From contig CAWVRF010001058.1 of assembly GCA_963932465.1 (NCBI GenBank), positions 930,001 through 994,000 of the forward strand: a DNA stretch of 64,000 nt, written 5' to 3'. The notes under the pieces are model-generated. The model ran no database searches, was not told the origin of the DNA, and worked only from the letters and a program-made list of their open reading frames with translations. The stretch comes from Maratus speciosus (Eukaryota; Arthropoda; Arachnida; Araneae; Salticidae). The translations under genes were made by a program, and so were the position numbers. Of this stretch, positions 51,560-63,967 are shown piece after piece; the first letter of the stretch is position 1; each line of letters opens with the position of its first letter.

Positions 51560-52949
51560 ATTGTTAGAAAATTCATCAGAAAGAGTTACCGCATATAAAA
51601 CACGCAATATTTATGAATTGAATCCCGGTGCAGGGCTCAAAATTAATTTCTTAGTAAATAATAAAGCGAAACCGAATATATTGTTTAAGCAATCAAAGCA
51701 TTGTTAGAAAATTCATCAGAAAGAGTTACCGCATATAAAACACGCAATATTTATGAATTGAATTCCGCTGCAGGGCTGAAAATTAATTTTTTAATAAATG
51801 ATAAAGCGAAACCGAATATATTGTTTCAACAATGAAAGCATTGTTAGAAAATTCATCAGAAACAGTTACCGCATATAAAACACGCAATAATTATGAATTG
51901 AATTCCGGTGCAGGGCTGAAAATTAATTTCTTAATAAATAATAAAGCGAAACCGAATATATTGTTTCAACAATCAAAGCATTGTTAGAAAATTCATCAGA
52001 AAGAGTTACCGCATATAAAACACGCAATATTTATGAATTGAATTCCGGTGCAGGGCTCAAAATTAATTTATTAATGAATAATAAAGCGAAACCGAATATG
52101 TTGTTCCAACAATCAAAGCATTGTTAGAAAATTCATCAGAAAGAGTTAGCTCATATAAAACACGCAATATTTATGAATTGAATTCCGCTGCAGGGCTGAA
52201 AATTAATTTCTTAATAAATAATAAAGCGAAACCGAATATATTGTTTCAACAATCAAAGCATTGTTAGAATATTCATCAGAAAGAGTTACCGCATATAAAA
52301 CACGCAATATTTATGAATTGAATTCCGGTGCAGGGCTGAAAATTAATTTCTCAATAAATAATAAAGCGAAACCGAATATATTGTTTCAACAATCAAAGCA
52401 TTGTTAGAAAATTCATCAGAAAGAGTTACCGCATATAAAACACGCAATATTTATGAATTGAATTCCGGTTCAGGGCTGAAAATTAATTTCTTAATAAATA
52501 ATAAAGCGAAACCGAATATATTGTTTCAACAATCAAAGCATTGTTAGAAAATTCATCAGAAAGAGTTACCGCATATAAAACACGCAACATTTATGAATTG
52601 ATTTATGGTGCAGGGCTGAAAATTAATTTCTTAATAAATAATAAAGCGAAACAGGATATATTGTTTCAACAATCAAAGCACTGATAGAAAATTCATCAGA
52701 AAGAGTTACCGCAAATAAAACACGCAATTGAATTCCGCTGTAGGGCTCAAAATTAATTTATTAATAAATAATAAAGCGAAACCGAATATATTGTTTCAAC
52801 AATCAAAGCATTGTTAGAAAATTCATCAGAAAGAGTTACCGCATATAAAACACGCAATATTTATGAATTGAATCCCGGTGCAGGGCTCAAAATTAATTTC
52901 TTAGTAAATAATAAAGCGAAACCGAATATATTGTTTAAACAATCAAAGC
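51560..52949. repeat. 2,090-bp HOR, partial copy 3 (last 10 monomers)
   Basis: This copy enters the HOR at the gaatccc/tttaagc monomer and runs to its end, with the 130-bp monomer at 52680. It shares tcatcagaaacag and acgcaacat with copy 1, not with the adjacent copy 2. Confidence 0.87.
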
Positions 52950-55319
52950 ATTGTTAGAAAATTGATCAGAAAGAGTTACCGCATATAAAACACGCAATAT
53001 TTATGAATTGAATTCCGGTGCAGGGCTCAAAATTAATTTATTAATGAATAATAAAGCGAAACCGAATATATTGTTTCAACAATCAAAGCATTGTTAGAAA
53101 ATTCATCAGAAAGTGTTACCGCATATAAAACACGCAATATTTATGAATTGAATTCCGGTGCACCGCTGAAAATTAATTTCTTAATAAATAATAAAGCGAA
53201 ACCGAATATATTGTTTCATCAATCAAAGCATTGTTAGAAAATTCATCAGAAAGAGTTACCGCATATAAAACACGCAATATTTATGAATTGAATTCCGGTG
53301 CAGGGCTGAAAATTAATTTCTTAATAAATAATAAAGCGAAACCGAATATATTGTTTCAACAATCAAAGCATTGTTAGAAAATTCATCAGAAAGAGTTACC
53401 GCATATAAAACACACAATATTTATGAATTGAATTCCGGTACAGGGCTGAAAATTAATTTCTTAATAAATAATAAAGCGAAACCGAATATATTGTTTCAAC
53501 AATCAAAGCATTGTTAGAAAATTCACCAGAAAGAGTTACCGCATATAAAACACGCAATATTTATGAATTGAATTCCGCTGCAGGGCTCAAAATTAATTTA
53601 TTAATAAATAATAAAGCGAAACCGAATATATTGTTTCAGCAATCAAAGCATTGTTAGAAAATTCATCAGAAAGAGTTACCGCATATAAAACACGCAATAT
53701 TTATGAATTGAATCCCGGTGCAGGGCTCAAAATTAATTTCTTAGTAAATAATAAAGCGAAACCGAATATATTGTTTAAGCAATCAAAGCATTGTTAGAAA
53801 ATTCATCAGAAAGAGTTACCGCATATAAAACACGCAATATTTATGAATTGAATTCCGCTGCAGGGCTGAAAATTAATTTTTTAATAAATGATAAAGCGAA
53901 ACCGAATATATTGTTTCAACAATGAAAGCATTGTTAGAAAATTCATCACAAACAGTTACCGCATATAAAACACGCAATAATTATGAATTGAATTCCGGTG
54001 CAGGGCTGAAAATTAATTTCTTAATAAATAATAAAGCGAAACCGAATATATTGTTTCAACAATCAAAGCATTGTTAGAAAATTCATCAGAAAGAGTTACC
54101 GCATATAAAACACGCAATATTTATGAATTGAATTCCGGTGCAGGGCTCAAAATTAATTTATTAATGAATAATAAAGCGAAACCGAATATGTTGTTCCAAC
54201 AATCAAAGCATTGTTAGAAAATTCATCAGAAAGAGTTAGCTCATATAAAACACGCAATATTTATGAATTGAATTCCGCTGCAGGGCTGAAAATTAATTTC
54301 TTAATAAATAATAAAGCGAAACCGAATATATTGTTTCAACAATCAAAGCATTGTTAGAATATTCATCAGAAAGAGTTACCGCATATAAAACACGCAATAT
54401 TTATGAATTGAATTCCGGTGCAGGGCTGAAAATTAATTTCTCAATAAATAATAAAGCGAAACCGAATATATTGTTTCAACAATCAAAGCATTGTTAGAAA
54501 ATTCATCAGAAAGAGTTACCGCATATAAAACACGCAATATTTATGAATTGAATTCCGGTTCAGGGCTGAAAATTAATTTCTTAATAAATAATAAAGCGAA
54601 ACCGAATATATTGTTTCAACAATCAAAGCATTGTTAGAAAATTCATCAGAAAGAGTTACCGCATATAAAACACGCAATATTTATGAATTGATTTATGGTG
54701 CAGGGCTGAAAATTAATTTCTTAATAAATAATAAAGCGAAACAGGATATATTGTTTCAACAATCAAAGCACTGATAGAAAATTCATCAGAAAGAGTTACC
54801 GCAAATAAAACACGCAATTGAATTCCGCTGTAGGGCTCAAAATTAATTTATTAATAAATAATAAAGCGAAACCGAATATATTGTTTCAACAATCAAAGCA
54901 TTGTTAGAAAATTCATCAGAAAGAGTTACCGCATATAAAACACGCAATATTTATGAATTGAATCCCGGTGCAGGGCTCAAAATTAATTTCTTAGTAAATA
55001 ATAAAGCGAAACCGAATATATTGTTTAAACAATCAAAGCATTGTTAGAAAATTCATCAGAAAGAGTTACCGCTTATAAAACACGTAATATTTATGAATTG
55101 AATTCCGGTGCAGGGCTGAAAATTAATTTTTTAATAAATAATAAATCGAAAACGAATATATTGTTTCAACAATGAAAGCATTGTTAGAAAATTCATCAGA
55201 AAGAGTTACCGCATATAAAACACGCAATATTTATGAACTGAATTCCGGTGCAGGGCTCAAAATTAATTTATTAAAAAATAATAAACCGAAACCGAATATA
55301 TTGTTTCAACAATCAAAGC
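52950..55319. repeat. 2,090-bp HOR copy 4 plus two-monomer insert
   Basis: A full 15-monomer copy (52950-55039, 130-bp monomer at 54770) shares cacacaat, tcatcacaaacag and acgcaatat with copy 2. It is followed by the gcttat and gaactg pair. A private attgatcag occurs near 52,961. Together with the previous entry it is the second half of a 3,760-bp tandem duplication of 47,800-51,559. Confidence 0.87.
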
Positions 55320-58300
55320 ATTGTTAGAAAATTCAACAGAAAGACTTACCGCATAGAAAACACGCAATATTTATGAATTGAATTCCGGTGCAGGGCTCAA
55401 AATTAATTTCTTAATAAATAATAAAGCGAAACCGAATATATTGTTTCAACAATCAAAGCATTGTTAGAAAATTCATCAGAAAGAGTTACTGCATATAAAA
55501 CACGCAATATTTATGAATTGAATTCCGGTGCAGGGCTGAAAATTAATTTCTTAATAAATAATAAAGCGTAACCGAAGATATTGTTTCAACAATCAAAGCA
55601 TTGTTAGAAAATTCATCAGAAAGAGTTACCTCATATAAAACACGCAATATTTATGAATTGAATTCCGGTGCAGGGCTGAAAATTAATTTCTTAATAAATA
55701 ATAAAGCGAAACCGAATATATTGTTTCAACAATCAAAGCATTGTTAGAAAATTCATCAGAAAGAGTTACCGCATATAAAACACGCAATATTTATGAATTG
55801 AATTCCGGTGCAGGGCTGAAAATTAATTTCTTAATAAATAATAAAGCGAAACCGAATATATTGTTTCAACAATCAAAGCATTGTTAGAAAATTCATCAGA
55901 AAGAGTTACCGCATATAAAACACGCAATATTTATGAATTGAATTCCGGTGCAGGGCTGAAAATTAATTTCTTAATAAATAATAAAGCGAAACCGAATATG
56001 TTGTTTCAACAATCAAAGCATTGTTAGAAAATTCATCAGAAAGAGTTACTGCATATAAAACACGCAATATTTATGAATTGATTTCCGGTGCAGGGCTGAA
56101 AATTAATTTTTTAATAAATAATAAAGCGAAAACGAATATATTGTTTCAACAATGAAAGCATTGTTAGAAAATTCATCAGAAAGAGTTACCGCATATAAAA
56201 CACGCAATATTTATGAACTGAATTCCGGTGCAGGGCTCAAAATGAATTTATTAAAAAATAATAAACCGAAACCGAATATATTGTTTCAACAATCAAAGCA
56301 TTGTTAGAAAATTCAACAGAAAGACTTACCGCATATAAAACACGCAATATTTATGAATTGAATTCCGGTGCAGGGCTGAAAATTAATTTCTTAATAAATA
56401 ATAAAGCGTAACCGAATATATTGTTTCAACAATCAAAGCATTGTTAGAAAATTCATCAGAAAGAGTTACCTCATATAAAACACGCAATATTTATGAATTG
56501 AATTCCGGTGCAGGGCTGAAAATTAATTTCTTAATAAATAATAAAGCGAAACCGAATATATTGTTTCAACAATCAAAGCATTGTTAGAAAATTCATCAGA
56601 AAGAGTTACCGCATATAAAACACGCAATATTTATGAATTGATTTCCGGTGCAGGGCTGAAAATTAATTTCTTAATAAATAATAAAGCGAAACAGGATATA
56701 TTGTTTCAACAATCAAAGCACTGATAGAAAATTCATCAGAAAGAGTTACCGCAAATAAAACACGCAATTGAATTCCGCTGTAGGGCTCAAAATTAATTTA
56801 TTAATAAATAATAAAGCGAAACCGAATATATTGTTTCAACAATCAAAGCATTGTTAGAAAATTCATCAGAAAGAGTTACCGCATATAAAACACGCAATAT
56901 TTATGAATTGAATCCCGGTGCAGGGCTCAAAATTAATTTCTTAGTAAATAATAAAGCGAAACCGAATATATTGTTTAAACAATCAAAGCATTGTTAGAAA
57001 ATTCATCAGAAAGAGTTACCGCTTATAAAACACGTAATATTTATGAATTGAATTCCGGTGCAGGGCTGAAAATTAATTTTTTAATAAATATTAAAGCGAA
57101 AACGATTATATTGTTTCAACAATGAAAGCATTGTTAGAAAATTCATCAGAAAGAGTTACCGCATATAAAACACGCAATATTTATGAACTGAATTCCGGTG
57201 CAGGGCTCAAAATTAATTTATTAATAAATAATAAAGCGAAACCGAATATATTGTTTCAACAATCAAAGCATTGTTAGAAAATTCAACAGAAAGACTTACC
57301 GCATATAAAACACGCAATATTTATGAATTGAATTCCGGTGCAGGGCTGAAAATTAATTTCTTAATAAATAATAAAGCGAAACCGAATATATTGTTTCAAC
57401 AATCAAAGCATTGTTAGAAAATTCATCAGAAAGAGTTACTGCATATAAAACACGCAATATTTATGAATTGAATTCCGGTGCAGGGCTGAAAATTAATTTC
57501 TTAATAAATAATAAAGCGTAACCGAATATATTGTTTCAACAATCAAAGCATTGTTAGAAAATTCATCAGAAAGAGTTACCTCATATAAAACACGCAATAT
57601 TTATGAATTGAATTCCGGTGCAGGGCTGAAAATTAATTTCTTAATAAATAATATAGCGAAACCGAATATATTGTTTCAACAATCAAAGCATTGTTAGAAA
57701 ATTCATCAGAAAGAGTTACTGCATATAAAACACGCAATATTTATGAATTGAATTCCGGTGCAGGGCTGAAAATTAATTTCTTAATAAATAATAAAGCGTA
57801 ACCGAATATATTGTTTCAACAATCAAAGCATTGTTAGAAAATTCATCAGAAAGAGTTACCTCATATAAAACACGCAATATTTATGAATTGAATTCCGGTG
57901 CAGGGCTGAAAATTAATTTCTTAATAAATAATAAAGCGAAACCGAATATATTGTTTCAACAATCAAAGCATTGTTAGAAAATTCATCAGAAAGAGTTACC
58001 GCATATAAAACACGCAATATTTATGAATTGAATTCCGGTGCAGGGCTGAAAATTAATTTCTTAATAAATAATAAAGCGAAACCGAATATATTGTCTCAAC
58101 AATCAAAGCATTGTTAGAAAATTCATCAGAAAGAGTTACCGCATATAAAACACGCAATATTTATGAATTGAATTCCGGTGCAGGGCTGAAAATTAATTTC
58201 TTAATAAATAATAAAGCGAAACCGAATATATTGTTTCAACAATCAAAGCATTGTTAGAAAATTCATCAGAAAGAGTTACCGCATATAAAACACGCAATAT

Positions 58301-58519
58301 TTATGAATTGATTTCCGGTGCAGGGCTGAAAATTAATTTCTTAATAAATAATAAAGCGAAACCGGATATATTGTTTCAACAATCAAAGCACTGTTAGAAA
58401 ATTCATCAGAAAGAGTTACCGCAAATAAAACAGGCAATTGAATTCCGCTGTAGGGCTCAAAATTAGCTTATTAATAAATAATAAAGCGACACCGAATATA
58501 TTGTTTCAACAATCAATGC
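55320..58519. repeat. Scrambled monomer region, M1-M5- and M15-M18-like members
   Basis: No long period holds here. Recurrent members are tcaacagaaagactt monomers (55320, 56300, 57270), agttactgc/gcgtaacc monomers paired with ctcatat monomers (55460/55600, 57410/57550, 57690/57830, the last two a 280-bp tandem pair), gaactg monomers (56160, 57130), and 130-bp monomers at 56720 and 58390. Sporadic private changes (gcatagaaaa, ccgaagat, aatatagcg, acgattat, ttgtctc) look more frequent than in the first 30 kb. Confidence 0.82.
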
Positions 58520-60197
58520 ATTTTTAGAAAATTCATCAGAAAGAGTTACCGCATATAAAACACGCAATATTTATGAATTGAATCCCGGTGCAGGGCTCAA
58601 AATTAATTTCTTAGTAAATAATAAAGCGAAACCGAATATATTGTTTAAACAATCAAAGCATTGTTAGAAAATTCCTCAGAAAGAGTTACCGCATATAAAA
58701 CACGCAATATTTATGAATTAAATTCCGGTGCAGGGCTGAAAATTAATTTTTTAATAAATAATAAAGCGAAGCCGAATATATTGTTTCAACAATGAAAGCA
58801 TTGTTAGAAAATTCATCAGAAAGTGTTACCGCATATAAAACACGCAATATTTATGAATTGAATTCCGGTGCAGGGCTCAAAATTAATTTATTAATAAATA
58901 ATAAAGCGAAACCGAATATATTGTTTCAACAATCAAAGCATTGTTAGAAAATTCAATAGAAAGAGTTACCGCATATAAAACAGGCAATATTTATGAATTG
59001 AATTCCGGTGTAGGGCTGAAAATTAATTTCTTAATAAATAATAAAGCGAAACCGAATATATTGTTTCAACAATCAAAGCATTGTTAGAAAATTCATCCGA
59101 AAGAGTTACCGCATATAAAACACGCAATATTTATGAATTGAATTCCGGTGCAGGGCTGAAAATTAATTTCTTAATAAATAATAAAGCGAAACCGAATATA
59201 TTGTTTCAACAATCAAAGCACTGTTAGAAAATTCATCAGAAAGAGTTACCGCATATAAAACACGAAATATTTATGAATTGAATTCCGGTGCACCGCTGAA
59301 AATTAATTTCTTAATAAATAATAAAGCGAAACCGAATATATTGTTTCAGCAATCAAAGCATTGTTAGAAAATTCATCAGAAAGAGTTACCGCATATAAAA
59401 CACGCAATATTTATGAATTGAATCCCGGTGCAGGGCTCAAAATTAATTTCTTAGTAAATAATAAAGCGAAACCGAATATATTGTTTAAACAATCAAAGCA
59501 TTGTTAGAAAATTCATCAGAAAGTGTTACCGCATATAAAACACGCAATATTTATGAATTGAATTCCGCTGCAGGGCTGAAAATTAATTTTTTAATAAATA
59601 ATAAAGCGAAACCGAATATAGTTTCAACAATGAAAGCATTGTTAGAAAATTCATCAGAAAGAGTTACCTCATATAAAACACGCAATATTTATGAATTGAA
59701 TTACGGTGCAGGGCTGAAAATTAATTTCTTAATAAATAATAAAGCGAAACCGAATATATTGTTTCAACAATCAAAGCATTGTTAGAATATTCATCAGAAA
59801 GAGTTACCGCATATAAAACACGCAATATTTATGAATTGAATCCCGGTGCAGGGCTCAAAATTAATTTCTTAGTAAATAATAAAGCGAAACCGAATATATT
59901 GTTTAAACAATCAAAGCATTGTTAGAAAATTCATCAGAAAGAGTTACCTCATATAAAACACGCAATATTTATGAATTGAATTCCGGTGCAGGGCTGAAAA
60001 TTAATTTCTTAATAAATAATAAAGCGAAACCGAATATGTTGTTTCAACAATCAAAGCATTGTTAGAAAATTCATCAGAAAGAGTTACCTCATATAAAACA
60101 CGCAATATTTATGAATTGAATTCCGGTGCAGGGCTGAAAATTAATTTCTTAATAAATAATAAAGCGAAACCGAATATATTGTTTCAACAATCAAAGC
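58520..60197. repeat. Divergent monomers with many private changes
   Basis: Members include tgcattttta with gaatccc (58520), attcctcag with gaattaaattcc (58660), tcaatag with caggcaat and gtgtaggg (58940), tcatccg (59080), acgaaat with gcaccgctg (59220, the last gcaccgctg in the window), the 138-bp monomer (59500), gaattacgg (59638), tattcatcag with gaatccc (59778), and two ctcatat monomers (59918, 60058). Confidence 0.82.
59500..59637. repeat. 138-bp monomer (2-base deletion)
   Basis: The end of this monomer reads aatatagtttc where others have aatatattgtttc, a loss of two T/G-side bases, giving 138 bp. As 138 is divisible by three, one reading frame runs across the boundary into the next monomer. 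It is also the last PstI-type monomer (gctgcagg) in the window. Confidence 0.9.
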
Positions 60198-61167
60198 ATT
60201 GTTAGAATATTCATCAGAAAGAGTTACCGCATATAAAACACGCAATATTTATGAATTGAATTCCGGTGCAGGGCTGAAAATTAATTTCTCAATAAATAAT
60301 AAAGCGAAACCGAATATATTGTTTCAACAATCAAAGCATTGTTAGAAAATTAATCAGAAAGAGTTACCGCATATAAAACACGCAATATTTATGAATTGAA
60401 TTCCGGTTCAGGGCTGAAAATTAATTTCTTAATAAATAATAAAGCGAAACCGAATATATTGTTTCAACAATCAAAGCATTGTTAGAAAATTCATCAGAAA
60501 GAGTTACCGCATATATAACACGCAATATTTATGAATTGATTTCCGGTGCAGGGCTGAAAATTAATTTCTTAATAAATAATAAAGCGAAACAGGATATATT
60601 GTTTCAACAATCAAAGCACTGTTAGAAAATTCATCAGAAAGAGTTACCGCAAATAAAACACGCATTTGAATTCCGCTGTAGGTCTCAAAATTAATTTATT
60701 AATAAATAATAAAGCGAAACCGAATATATTGTTTCAACAATCAAAGCATTGTTAGAAAATTCATCAGAAAGAGTTACCGCATATAAAACACGCAATATTT
60801 ATGAATTGAATCCCGGTGCAGGGCTCAAAATTAATTTCTTAGTAAATAATAAAGCGAAACCGAATATATTGTTTAAACAATCAAAGCATTGTTAGAAAAT
60901 TCAACAGAAAGAGTTACCGCATATAAAACACGCAATATTTATGAATTGAATTCCGGTGCAGGGCTCAAAATTAATTTATTAATAAATAATAAAGCGAAAC
61001 CGAATATATTGTTTCAACAATGAAAGCATTGTTAGAAAATTCATCAGAATGAGTTACCGCATATAAAACACGCAATATTTATGAACTGAATTCTGGTGCA
61101 GGGCTCAAAATTAATTTATTAATAAATAATAAACCGAAACCGAATATATTGTTTCAACAATCAAAGC
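60198..61167. repeat. Copy of the tattcatcag series, then M2-like monomers
   Basis: The monomers at 60198 (tattcatcag), 60338 (aattaatcag, ggttcaggg), 60478 (atatataaca, gatttcc, aacagg), 60618 (130 bp) and 60748 (gaatccc, tttaaac) match 38031-38720 and 43201-43890 in order and in private changes. The 60888 (tcaacag, ctca) and 61028 (cagaatgag, gaactg, attctgg, aaaccg) monomers follow. Confidence 0.85.
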
Positions 61168-62707
61168 ATTGTTAGAAAATTCATCAGGAAGAGTTACCGC
61201 CTATAAAACACGCAATATTTATGAATTGAATTCCGGTGCAGGGCTGAAAATTAATTTCTTAATAAATAATAAAGCGTAACCGAATATATTGTTTCAACAA
61301 TCAAAGCATTGTTAGAAAATTCATCAGAAAGAGTTACCTCATATAAAACACGCAATATTTATGAATTGAATCCCGGTGCAGGGCTCAAAATTAATTTATT
61401 AATAAATAATAAACCGAAACCGAATATATTGTTTCAACAATCAAAGCATTGTTAGAAAATTCAACAGAAAGAGTTACCGCATATAAAACACGCAATATTT
61501 ATGAATTGAATTCCGGTGCAGGGCTGAAAATTAATTTCTTAATAAATAATAAAGCGAAACCGAATACATTGTTTCAACAATCAAAGCATTGTTAGAAAAT
61601 TCATCAGGAAGAGTTACCGCCTATAAAACACGCAATATTTATGAATTGAATTCCGGTGCAGGGCTGAAAATTAATTTCTTAATAAATAATAAAGCGTAAC
61701 CGAATATATTGTTTCAACAATCAAAGCATTGTTAGAAAATTCATCAGAAAGAGTTACCTCATATAAAACACGCAATATTTATGAATTGAATCCCGGTGCA
61801 GGGCTCAAAATTAATTTATTAATAAATAATAAACCGAAACCGAATATATTGTTTCAACAATCAAAGCATTGTTAGAAAATTCAACAGAAAGAGTTACCGC
61901 ATATAAAACACGCAATATTTATGAATTGAATTCCGGTGCAGGGCTGAAAATTAATTTATTAATAAATAATAAACCGAAACCGAATATATTGTTTCAACAA
62001 TCAAAGCATTGTTAGAAAATTCATCAGGAAGAGTTACCGCCTATAAAACACGCAATATTTATGAATTGAATTCCGGTGCAGGGCTGAAAATTAATTTCTT
62101 AATAAATAATAAAGCGTAACCGAATATATTGTTTCAACAATCAAAGCATTGTTAGAAAATTCATCAGAATGAGTTACCGCATATAAAACACGCAATATTT
62201 ATGAACTGAATTCCGGTGCAGGGCTCAAAATTAATTTATTAATAAATAATAAACCGAAACCGAATATATTGTTTCAACAATCAAAGCATTGTTAGAAAAT
62301 TCAACAGAAAGAGTTACCGCATATAAAACACGCAATATTTATGAATTGAATTCCGGTGCAGGGCTGAAAATTAATTTCTTAATAAATAATAAAGCGAAAC
62401 CGAATACATTGTTTCAACAATCAAAGCATTGTTAGAAAATTCATCAGGAAGAGTTACCGCCTATAAAACACGCAATATTTATGAATTGAATTCCGGTGCA
62501 GGGCTGAAAATTAATTTCTTAATAAATAATAAAGCGTAACCGAATATATTGTTTCAACAATCAAAGCATTGTTAGAAAATTCATCAGAAAGAGTTACCTC
62601 ATATAAAACACGCAATATTTATGAATTGAATCCCGGTGCAGGGCTCAAAATTAATTTCTTAGTAAATAATAAAGCGAAACCGAATATATTGTTTAAACAA
62701 TCAAAGC
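61168..62707. repeat. 420-bp three-monomer HOR (3.7 copies)
   Basis: Starts at 61168, 61588, 62008 and 62428 begin with a gaagagtt/gcctat/gcgtaacc monomer. Next comes a ctca monomer with aaaccg, then a tcaacag monomer. The marker gaatacatt is present in the third monomer of the first and third copies only (61448 and 62288), so an 840-bp double unit is overlaid. The series ends at 62568 with a gaatccc/cttagtaaat/tttaaac monomer. Confidence 0.87.
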
Positions 62708-63967
62708 ATTGTTAGAAAATTCATCAGAAAGAGTTACCGCATATAAAACACGCAATATTTATGAATTGAATTCCGGTGCAGGGCTGAAAATTAATTTTTT
62801 AATAAATAATAAAGCGAAACCGAATATATTGTTTCAACAATGAAAGCATTGTTAGAAAATTCATCAGAAAGAGTTACCGCATATAAAACACGCAATATTT
62901 ATGAACTGAATTCCGGTGCAGGGCTCAAAATTAATTTATTAATAAATAATAAAGCGAAACCGAATATATTGTTTCAACAATCAAAGCATTGTTAGAAAAT
63001 TCAACAGAAAGAGTTACCGCATATAAAACACGCAATATTTATGAATTGAATTCCGGTGCAGGGCTGAAAATTAATTTCTTAATAAATAATAAAGCGAAAC
63101 CGAATATATTGTTTCAACAATCAAAGCAATGTTAGAAAATTCATCAGAAAGAGTTACCGCATATAAAACACGCAATATTTAGGAATTGAATTCCGGTGCA
63201 GGGCTGAAAATTAATTTCTTAATAAATAATAAAGCGTAACCGAATATATTGTTTCAACAATCAAAGCATTGTTAGAAAATTCATCAGAAAGCGTTACCGC
63301 ATATAAAACACGCAATATTTATGAATTGAATTCCGGTGCAGGGCTGAAAATTAATTTCTTAATAAATAATAAAGCGAAACCGAATATATTGTTTCAACAA
63401 TCAAAGCATTGTTAGAAAATTCATCAGAAAGAGTTACCGCATATAAAACACGCAATATTTATGAATTGAATTCCGGTGCAGGGCTGAAAATTAATTTCTT
63501 AATAAATAATAAAGCGAAACCGAATATATTGTTTCAACAATCAAAGCGTTGTTAGAAAATTCATCAGAAAGAGTTACCGCATATAAAACACGCAATATTT
63601 ATGAATTGAATCCCGGTGCAGGGCTCAAAATTAATTTCTTAGTAAATAATAAAGCGAAACCGAATATATTGTTTCAACAATGAAAGCATTGTTAGAAAAT
63701 TCATCAGAAAGAGTTACCGCATATAAAACACGCAATATTTATGAATTGAATTACGGTGCAGGGCTGAAAATTAATTTCTTAATAAATAATAAAGCAAAAC
63801 CGAATATATTGGTTCAACAATCAAAGCATTGTTAGAAAATTCATCAGAAAGAGTTACCGCATATAAAACACGCAATATTTATGAATTGATTTCCGGTGCA
63901 GGGCTGAAAATTAATTTCTTAATAAATAATAAAGCGAAACCGGATATATTGTTTCAACAATCAAAGT
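62708..63967. repeat. Nine-monomer A-type block with M7-M9 fusion, second occurrence
   Basis: M1-M7, M9 and M10 occur in the order of 44,311-45,570, with the same M7-to-M9 junction and the same gaattacgg and aaagcaaaac changes, at a displacement of 18,397 bp. Differences include tttagg in M4 (near 63,178) and gcgttgttag at 63,548, while acacttaat is absent. Confidence 0.87.

Noticed and set aside
59501..59785. 94-codon open reading frame
   Set aside because: It is two monomers placed in frame by a 2-base deletion (138 bp). Nothing in it goes beyond the satellite translation.
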